Assembly (NCBI GenBank): GCA_030549175.1
Contig: JAUKUA010000004.1
Coordinates: 3,968,001-4,032,000 of the forward strand
Length of the DNA: 64,000 nucleotides
Source: Lasiosphaeris hirsuta
Taxonomy: Eukaryota; Ascomycota; Sordariomycetes; Sordariales; Lasiosphaeriaceae
Direction: 5' to 3'
The notes beneath the pieces were generated by a model. That model had not been told where the DNA came from. It saw only the letters and a program-made list of their open reading frames with translations, and made no database searches. Positions 56,490 through 64,000 of this stretch are shown one piece after another. Numbering within the stretch: position 1 is the stretch's first letter; each line of letters begins with the position of its first letter. Made by a program: the position numbers and the translations under genes.

Positions 56490-59045
56490 ATGTCAACCAG
56501 CCTTAACAAGATCGGTGCGTGTGATTTTCCTCGACTCTCTCTCTGGATCCTGCAGCACCCCTCGCTCTTGCGCCTCAACCCCCGCCCACCTCCCCCCTTT
56601 CCCTTCCCCTTCCCCATACATGGACTCGGCGTTGAATATGGGCGTTCCGTCTGCGGTGCACCTCCATTGCTCGCAGACGTAGACGCAGACGATGCGTGCA
56701 GCTCGCTCGCCCTTGCTATCAGTCCTGCCCACCTCCAAGTGGATAGTGGATTGGTCCCCAGCGGCCAAGAGAAAGCCATGAGCCTCAGGGCCCGAAGTTC
56801 CCTGAGTTCCTTGCGGGATGCGGAGATGTCGGCTGCGAGCGACTGAGATGCACCCGCCTGCCGGTACCTCTCCCCAGGGCATATTGGCTCCAACATGGCT
56901 CCAACAGCCGCGAACCAGGGCCATATCGCCGAGGACTTTTTTTGTGTCAGCCTCTGTGCTCCTCGACATGGATGGGCTATATGTGGTCCAGGACAAGATC
57001 TTGGCTTGCTTATCAACCGCCCCGTCCCCGTCTCCCCACTGCCTCAGATCCATTCCTACGACTTTCCTCTCCACTCGCGCAGTGTTGCGCTTCTAAAGTA
57101 CTGACCACAGGCTCGTACAACACGATACGATGCTAGTGTGCTTTTTGCAACCCCCCCGCTCTCCCCCCCATCATCCTTGCACGCCCTTTTTAACGCCCTG
57201 TGTTTGCTCCCCTTACCTAATCAACTGCTGAGCTAAGTCAGCTCTCATTATTAGTGGAGGCGCATCACTCTCCCGCATCTTGTAAGTCACGCCTCTGGCC
57301 AAGCTCTCACCAAGCTCTCACACCATAAGATGCAATAGCTCCCATCCCACTCCCCTCCTAGCTTCCTGGTTGTCTTGCCCTATCCCCGTTGCACCCCGGC
57401 CAGGCCAGCCAATGCTGTTTGCTCAGACTTGGGACCGCTTGTTCACTGTCCACTGTGCTGCTACTCAGGAGGGGGGATGCTTGCGGCGTGTTGGGAGCTC
57501 TCGGGTTTATATCTCGAACCCTAGTCCAGTTTCCGCAGCCACACCCACCTTTCCGCCATATGTCCAATTGCCTTATTACCTTACTCACCTTACTTTCATA
57601 TCGACGTCCCTTCTTTCCGTTACTGTTATAGGGACACACTCCCCATCCGTGCAATTCGCAGGTCCAACTTCAGTCCGGATCCCGCCTTTTGAAGCCACAC
57701 CATTCCCGCCCCAGAGCTGGAGCCATGCTAGTTCGCACTCCTCCCTCTCCTCGCGCATTCTCCAGCGCATCTCATTGCTCTCTTGACTTCTCCTTTGGAA
57801 ACTTACGCCGCACATTTGTTCATCGCCAAAACTAACCTCACCTTTTGTGCCCACGCGTAGAGCCGGCTGCTCGAGATCCCGCCGCATCGGCTTTAGTGAA
57901 CAACCACACTGAACACACCGTCTACCCAACAACTGGGTACACAAGCCACGGGCCCTCACCTCCTGACGGCCAGGGGGGCAGTCAGGACTCGCCCATCTCC
58001 GCTACGCAGCCCCTGCCACATGGATATAATCACACGACGCCTGTCCAAAACGAGTCGCACATCCATCCCGAATTGCGATCCGGCAACGAGTCAGTGTCGC
58101 CGAGCCCTGTATACCCGCCTGTCCCTGTACCGAATATGATGACGGCCGCTTTATCACCGTCTGACCACCACATGATGTCTGGCCCTCTTTCGCCAGTCGG
58201 CGCCCCTGGGATGGGAGGGATAGATTCGGACAACACCCCAGATGGTCGAAAGGCCAAGCGCGAACTATCGCAATCTAAGCGCGCTGCACAAAACAGAGCC
58301 GCACAGGTCAGTAGACAGTTGCTTGTTCCCCCGGCTAGACCAATGGAATGCTTGATGGCAAGCCCGCTGTCTCGCCTTGGTGTTATGCGTGGTCATGTCG
58401 ATGGGGTGCGGCAGTGGTGTGCCGCATAAAATAATGCCTTTCCGAGCGATCCGTACTATGCCAGTCGCAAGTAAACGGTATTCCCCATGAAGAAAAAATC
58501 TCCCAAGCTGAGACCAGACGACATGCGAAGTCACGGGGATACACTCATGACTAATATCTTAAATAACTGGCTGACTGATGCGTTTGAAACTACAGAGAGC
58601 ATTTCGCCAACGAAAAGAGGGCTACATCAAAAAGCTGGAGCAGCAGGTGCGCGAGTACGCGGAAATGGAGAACGGATACAAGGCGATACAATCCGAGAAT
58701 TACGCACTCCGAGAATACATCATTCACCTGCAGTCGCGACTACTAGATACCCAAGGCGAATATCCGCAGCCGCCTCCAAACATCAACCTGGCGCATCCCC
58801 ACAGCCAGGCCCCGCCAGCACCCGTATCCGAGTCCCACCCCGGATCTGCCGGGAGCAACCCCTTGGAAGTCGCCGCTCAAGCCGTAGCAGGACTGAGCCG
58901 AAGTGAGCACATCGCCAACCGCGAAAGCTATGCCGCAAAAGTCTACGAGCAAGTGCGAGCGGACGAGGATGCGAGGACAGCAGAAGAGATCACTCGGCAG
59001 CTTGCCGACGGTGCCCCTGATGGTTTATCAACAGCGCCCATGTAG
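56490..59045 (+). CDS. kapC: bZIP transcription factor, KapC family
   Basis: AP-1-like DNA-binding protein of filamentous fungi. Two exons are certain: 57861-58306 and 58596-59045, separated by a 289-nt intron that splits the basic region after NRAAQ; joined they give KRAAQNRAAQRAFRQRKEGY, followed by the leucine zipper (LEQQVREYAEMENGY to LREYIIHLQSRL) and the KapC hallmark LLDTQGEYPQPPPNINL. The exon at 57861 starts after CGCGTAG in mid-codon, so an upstream exon is required. The candidate is 56490-56514 (MSTSLNKI plus one base, donor GTGCGT), which restores phase and gives 306 residues, but implies a 1,346-nt intron. The first in-frame ATG inside the certain exon is too far in (near 58136). 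The N-terminal half is Pro/Ser-rich and probably activating. It is convergent with ARP5. Confidence 0.85.
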
Positions 59046-59900
59046 GGATCTGAGGCAAGTGATAACGGAGACAGCTCTGAGTTATCAGGCGCGGCGTGAT
59101 TTCACTCGGCAGTTGCGGAGTCGATCGATTGGCAGGGCGAGAGAACGAACATCCGATCGAGTAGATCCGTCACGATGCCATAGGTTTTGAGTTTTTCCCT
59201 CTGCATTCCAGAGAGAAAATGTATGCTGCTTTGGTTTTGTTTTCCGGCGTCTTCTGGGAGGGGCGGCAAAGTACAACCATGACGACAACGGTCACACTGT
59301 CATGTTAGTCTTCAAATGTATGTTAGCGGCGCGACTTCATCACGGAGAGAGCGGAGCGGCTTAGTCGTGGGACGGGGTGTACTGCTTTTATTTATTTATT
59401 CATGTAAACCCTCGAACGAAGGGAAGAGTGGTTTGCCTGTCTTGGTTGGCGATATCACCAGATGTTCCCCTGCTCGCCCTCTTGTTGGGTGTCTCAGACT
59501 GCACCTGTTTCTCTCGGATTTTCCATCAAGTGAGAGGCAGGCTAGGCTATATAATGCATGTGTGAGATCTGGGTTGTCCAGTGGGTGTGAGGAGACAAAA
59601 GGCATGTCATCCAGGGCTCACAAGTCGTGATAATGAGGACTTCTGTCACGTGACCAATACTTTTACGGCATTTGCTCTCTATTTTAGGTCTGGATCCCCA
59701 AGCATGGGGCGGAATGACGTCCCCTAAACAGATATACCCCCAGCCTTTTGAAACCATCACCCGAATATTCACCGATCCATCCCACCAAGAAACCAGGACT
59801 CCGTTTCCACCAAATACCAGTTCAAATGATCCCCAGCAAGGGAAGGTACTAAGCTACCGCCGCTCTGAGGAGCGACCGCTCCTCCTTTCCAGGAAATGGC
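59046..59900. other. Convergent intergenic region, kapC / ARP5
   Basis: 855 bp of two 3' flanks. A CACGTG palindrome lies at 59648-59653 with CCAAT close by, but no promoter is expected here. No gene seen. Confidence 0.5.
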
Positions 59901-62415
59901 TCAGCTAAACGCATTGCCCATATCGTGTTCCTATGAAGCATTGGTCAGCAGGATATCCAGACCACAACATGAACACAGCAGCGAATATCAGCAGCGAAAA
60001 GAACGTACCTTGATGTAGTCAGCCCCCTTCTCCTGGTACTCCTCGCGGGTGATCATGGCACGCCTTGCTTCGGGCGTGCCCGCCCAGCCGGCGGCGCCTT
60101 TCCATGCGTCGAGGACGGCATCCTGGGCGCGGCGGATGACAAGCGGTGAGCCGGCCGGTAGGAGGGCGGTAAGCCCAGAGCGCAGGCGCTCGTCAAAGTT
60201 CTGGAAGAGCGTGTTGCCGCCGGTGAGGAAGATGTCGCGCAAGAATTCATCACGGTTGAGGCCCCCGATGCCAGGCAGCCGCTGCGTGAGAATATCTCCG
60301 GCGATTTCGATAATGCCAGCCTGGTCGATGCCAGCGATGGCACTCGGCTGGAAAAGCACCTCGGGCACGCGGATGCGCTCTACATTGAGGTGGATGCGGT
60401 GCGTCTCGGCGGGCGAGCCCGCGTCGAACGGGCGCGGGCCGTAGCGGAATGCATGTAGCAGCGACTTGGTCCAGTCCTTTTGTGCCTCGAGCGTGTGCTC
60501 GTAGGTGAAGTCCTTGTCGTACTCGATGAGATCGGCCTCGAGCGTCTTGACGGCCGCCTCGAGATCCTCTTCGCCCTCCTCTTCGTCATCGCTGTCGCCC
60601 TTATTCGCGCCCATAGCCACATTGCGGTAGACACCCCAATCGTTGTCGTCAGCGCCGAAGTCATCATCATCTCCACCCCGGCGACGCTTGCGACCACCCG
60701 GTCCGGTTGCCGGGGTGTCCGAGGCCAGATTCGCAAGATTCTTCATGCGGATTTGGCTGGCAAGCGACTTGCGGTTGCCGAGATCGGCCTTGAGGCGGTC
60801 GCGCTCTTTGATCAAGGCAAGCTTCGCCAGTCTCGCTTGACGCTTGTCTTCCAGCCAACCCTCAAGATCGTTTACTCGCCGCTCCTCATCCAACCTGGCC
60901 TCCTCTGCTATCCTGGCCCTTTCAGCTTCCTTCTCGGCCTTCGCACGCGCTCTTGCGTCGTGGTTCGACTTGAGGAGGCGCTGTTGGCGCTTCTGCTTGA
61001 TGCCAGCCTCGTCTAGCTGATCATCTGGAACATCAAGAAGGCTGAAGTCAGGTGCCTCTTGGGCCTCCTCCTGCTCACCTCCGAGATCCTTTGTTCGAGC
61101 TTTTTTGATCGTTCGCTCGAGGTCTTTGACGAGACGATCCAATGCAGCTTCGTCCTTAACTTCGGCGTCATCCAAAAGTCGCTTGATCTCTTTTTTGTTC
61201 TGGTCGACGAGTTTGCGCTGTACATCCTTGTAATATTCCAGTTCTTGCTCCTTTTTCATTAGTCTTTCCAGTCGCATCTTGGCAGCTTGCTCCTGAAGTC
61301 TGCGGCCACTCTCCTTTTTTCTCTCGGCAACCCGAGCTAGCTCTTCTTCTGTTTTTTGAATGATAACTTCTTCGGTATATGGGTATTGGATAATGCGCTC
61401 CCGATCTTCTAACCCAGTCCAATCCATGTAGTGGGCGATCTCATGGTCATAATCCTTGGAGAGGTAGCAGAAGTCCCGGACCATGTTCTCTGCTTGTGAA
61501 GTATTGAGTTTCCCGGGGAATCCTGTGTGGTACTTCAGCTTGATCAGCTTCAGGAGGTATTCTGCGGAATGCCAGCCGCCCCAATTCAGTCGTATCGCCT
61601 GGGCAAGCATTGGCTTCGAGTTGTAGACGGGTATTAGATGTGTCGCGCTGAATGAGGAGGACACCACCAGGCCGGTCTTGCCCTTGTTGTGACGATACGA
61701 GAATAGCGAGTCAATGCCGTAAGCGAGACTGGGGGCTCCGTAGCACTCGAAAATGATCTCGGTCATTGCTTTATGAGGGTCAGTTTTCAACTACAATAGC
61801 GACGGCAAAGAGGATCTTTGGGGTAACATGCATTTTCTCGAGTATGGAAGATTCGCAACAGCCTCGGTCATTACGACGGGCATGTCAATACCGCCATCCA
61901 CGCCATTCATGCCCAACTTGATGAAGACATGGTCCAAGACATGTTCCATGACATCCCAGTTGCTCACGATTCCTGTGCCGGCTTCGAAGGCGTTTCGAAT
62001 ATGTCCGCGCGCAGTCGTGTCGGCATAGCAGTCCTGACCCGCAAAAGAGAAGGTCTTTCCGAGCTTACGTTCACGGTACTTTGCCATGATCGGGGGGATC
62101 GCCAGCCGGGGTTTGGACTCGAATGACCATCCTGCTCGGACAGAGGAGGAACCTACAATGTGCAATCGGCCTCGTTAGCTTTCCTGGGTCCGGAGCATTG
62201 TGCCGCGGGACGGCGGCAAAGGAGGGACTTATACCATTATCAATGATGATGGTTGCCTGTCCCTCTGGCTGGGCGAGGGCACGCTCGTGGCCGTCCACCT
62301 GCGGGGGCAGGTACTTTTCGAATTTGGCCTCTTTGACAGGATAAAGATTTGGTGGAGGAAGGGTTCTCCAGGCCTCGCGCCGCGCAGCCATGCCATCAAT
62401 AACCGAAGGCGCCAT
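59901..62415 (-). CDS. ARP5: Actin-related protein 5 (INO80 complex)
   Basis: Nuclear actin-related subunit of the INO80 chromatin remodeller, needed for nucleosome sliding. Four exons on the minus strand: 62235-62415, 61832-62152, 60009-61768 and 59901-59930 (10 codons, EHDMGNAFS), introns 82, 63 and 78 nt, 763 residues. The actin fold is recognisable in TIIIDNG, AGWSFESKPRL, NWDVMEHVLDHVF, MTEIIFECYGAPSLAYGIDS and FLTGGNTLFQNFDERL. The long charged coiled-coil insertion (LEYYKDVQRKLVDQNKKEI and neighbours), about 200 residues, is the ARP5 hallmark. The second intron begins with GC, not GT (AAAT|GCATGT...AAAG|CAATG); the join restores the conserved SRKSMTEIIFE, and no GT donor gives that frame. 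Confidence 0.93.
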
Positions 62416-63201
62416 CGTGAAGGAAAGCCGATGCGCAGACGCGTGTAGCTCTTGACTGTTTACTTGTGGCTGTTGTTCTAAGACAAAAGCATTGAGTATT
62501 GCATTTTGTACGGGTTGGTGTGTTTGTTGCGTCGATGAAAGTTATCAAATTGCCGGGAGTTCAATTCGTGGTGATAGTTTAAGAAATGGAGTATCGCCAT
62601 CCAGCCTGGCGACTTGTTGAAGCTCCCCAGATAATTGGAAACTCGGGGTTCCAACTGAGCTACGCCCCACAGTGCATGTCGAGCGATACTGCAGTCAGGC
62701 ACGGTGGGGCGCTAGTGATCGATAGGGTCACGGCAGGCAGGGACGATTGTTTATTCGGGGCACTGTGCTCAACAGGGATTTTGAGATTCCGCGAAATAGG
62801 TTGCTTTGGACTAGCAGACCCGGGAATGGAGTACCCTCACTACGTACACTTTAAGCACGAGCAAATATCTTCAAGATTGCCGACATTATAATCATTCACA
62901 GTTATCTCCATGTACAAACTATCGCCATTACTCGTAACGCTCTTTATGCAATACGGCACATTTATTCCAGAGGCAGGAGGTATCACGCATCCAGGCGGTA
63001 GCCCAGGTTCCCCTTCGACCTCTGATGCTCAGCTTGGGAAACCAGGTTCTCCGTTGGGTACTGAACCCACAGCGAAGGTAAACTATGGAATTTACGCGTG
63101 CTTCTTCGCCCCGCGGCAATTGGTGGAGGGTGGGAGGACCCCTGAATATCCTCATCGCTTTATCGTTGCCATCTCTCAGACAAATAACCAAACCTGCGGA
63201 T
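62416..63201. other. ARP5 promoter and DAD4 3' region
   Basis: About 790 bp. A perfect box-A-like TAGCTCAGTTGG occurs on the minus strand at 62651-62662, but a tRNA cannot be completed. No gene seen. Confidence 0.5.
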
Positions 63202-63647
63202 TCAGATCGGTTCCTTCAGGTTATCCGTAGCTGAATCGTGTTAACAAACGCGCCACAGTCTTGGAAATACAGATGATCGCATACCCTCAAGATGAAATAG
63301 CACATTGGACTGGTAGTTCTTGAACATTTGCGCAACTAGCTCGATGTTCATGTTCTGAATGTTGATGTCCTGTATATTTGATGAGTAAAAGACAGTTACC
63401 CAGGCCCCGAAGGTAGAAATCACCTGGAGAGTCTTGTTCATAATCACGATGGCTTCGTTGAGCTTTTCCTGTGCGTGGAAACGTAACATCAATACCAAAG
63501 AGAAGAGATGATCTTTCGTTATGGTGGGGCTTACCACGTTAGTAATGATACGCGACAGAAGCAAGTTCTGCTGGTGTTCATGAGGGCTCTCCTGCTCAGG
63601 TACTTAGCGCAAATCTCCGAAGTTCATGGACTGAAACGACAAACCAT
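63202..63647 (-). CDS. DAD4: DASH complex subunit DAD4
   Basis: Subunit of the DASH/Dam1 ring that couples kinetochores to spindle microtubules. Five coding exons on the minus strand: 63645-63647 (the ATG alone), 63535-63591, 63424-63468, 63285-63369 and 63202-63230; introns of 53, 66, 54 and 54 nt, all GT-AG. Phases are 0, 0, 0 and 1+2, giving 72 residues, the same size as yeast Dad4. The protein reads [20 protein letters not shown], then [15 protein letters not shown], then [16 protein letters not shown] and [20 protein letters not shown], a clear match to the family core (SRII-N and LN-SV-LN). The only weak point is the first join: the donor GTTTGT after the ATG. Without it there is no Met upstream of ESPHEH. 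It is divergent from the gene starting at 63937. Confidence 0.88.
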
Positions 63648-63936
63648 ATTTGCTGAGTTGGACGTAGACTGATGGTCTTCGCACGAGTTGCATTTGTCGG
63701 GTCCGGATTTCTGTTATTGATTCATTCATGCAACAAACACTCGGCGGGGTTACAAGCGGAGTCTGGGCGCGCAGCGGACTACAGTGCGAGCCAACAGAGC
63801 GGTGGGACACGGCAGAACATACACCCCTGCGTTTATCCTTATCGGCACCCCAGAATAGAGAAAGATGCAAGCTCCCAAACTCCCACCAAGACAACAACAC
63901 ACCAGCGCCAAACTCAGCAAAATCCCCTCGAGCGCC
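63648..63936. promoter_or_regulatory. Shared divergent promoter region, DAD4 / 63937 gene
   Basis: 289 bp between divergent start codons, so both promoters and leaders share this segment. No motif singled out. Confidence 0.45.
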
Positions 63937-64000
63937 ATGTCGAATCCCGAAGTGCTCGCCGCGCAAGCTGCGCATATTGAGCTCATTGAGCAGCTCGACA
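63937..64000 (+). CDS. Start of an unidentified protein gene, cut by the window end
   Basis: An ATG in good context (GCGCCATGTC) opens a frame running to the window edge: 21 complete codons, MSNPEVLAAQAAHIELIEQL and an Asp. The segment is Ala-rich and probably helical. Codon use is like that of neighbouring genes. Too little is visible to name a family. Confidence 0.55.
   Translation, partial: MSNPEVLAAQAAHIELIEQLD

Noticed and set aside
62651..62662. Perfect box A (TAGCTCAGTTGG) on the minus strand
   Set aside because: A D-arm can be folded, but the anticodon stem, T-arm and acceptor 3' strand do not match, so no tRNA is called.
1..64000. Search by eye for CRISPR arrays, bacterial operons, telomeric TTAGGG repeats, intact transposases or reverse transcriptases
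   Set aside because: None seen; the sequence is eukaryotic, with introns and a Pol III tRNA gene.

Overview
The window is nuclear DNA of a filamentous ascomycete, most likely a Sordariomycete of the Sordariales type. The evidence is short introns (about 50-110 nt) with GTRNGT donors, CTNAC-like branch points and YAG acceptors, a fungal two-RNase-III Dicer-like protein, a KapC-type bZIP factor, a DASH-complex subunit, and coding DNA that is GC-rich while many intergenic stretches are poorer in GC. Splice models below were built by hand from reading-frame phase and family similarity; none is backed by transcripts.

Layout. 0.5-7 kb: pyridoxamine-phosphate oxidase (PDX3) and Dicer-like 1, both +. 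7.3 kb: tRNA-Arg(ACG), with an LTR-like end just upstream of it and a low-GC gene-free stretch behind. 8.8-11.4 kb: an 822-residue disordered protein of unknown function. 11.4-16 kb: gene-poor, with homopolymers and one tRNA-like relic. 16-23.4 kb: ubiquitin C-terminal hydrolase, the mitochondrial RNA helicase SUV3 divergent from a VAMP7-like R-SNARE, and an Env9-like short-chain dehydrogenase. 23.9-27.3 kb: two decayed genes head to head, an AAA ATPase and a NACHT/NLR-like protein. Both lack their 5' ends and they meet near 25.4 kb. 28.4-34.2 kb: a DUF6594-like membrane protein and a G-patch protein. 35.7-41.8 kb: the tandem Ski2-like helicase SLH1 (ASCC3). 42.9-49.9 kb: Rab GTPase SEC4, NCA2 and C-4 methylsterol oxidase ERG25. 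50.3-53 kb: a pterin-4a-carbinolamine dehydratase-like gene and a probable unidentified pseudogene. 53-56.5 kb: gene-free. 56.5-64 kb: kapC, ARP5 (INO80 complex), the intron-rich five-exon DAD4 gene, and the first 21 codons of a gene that leaves the window.

Most intact genes are single-copy housekeeping functions (vitamin B6, RNA silencing, mitochondrial RNA turnover, secretion, ribosome quality control, ergosterol, chromatin, kinetochore). They do not form an operon-like pathway or a metabolite cluster. The accessory part is the AAA/NACHT junction, where five in-frame TAG codons fit CpA to TpA mutation (repeat-induced point mutation) of an NLR-like gene. No CRISPR array, intact transposon or obvious new multi-gene system was found. 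The most unusual things seen are the head-to-head pseudogene junction, the DAD4 gene whose start codon seems to be a whole coding exon, a GC-AG intron in ARP5, and several very short first coding exons.
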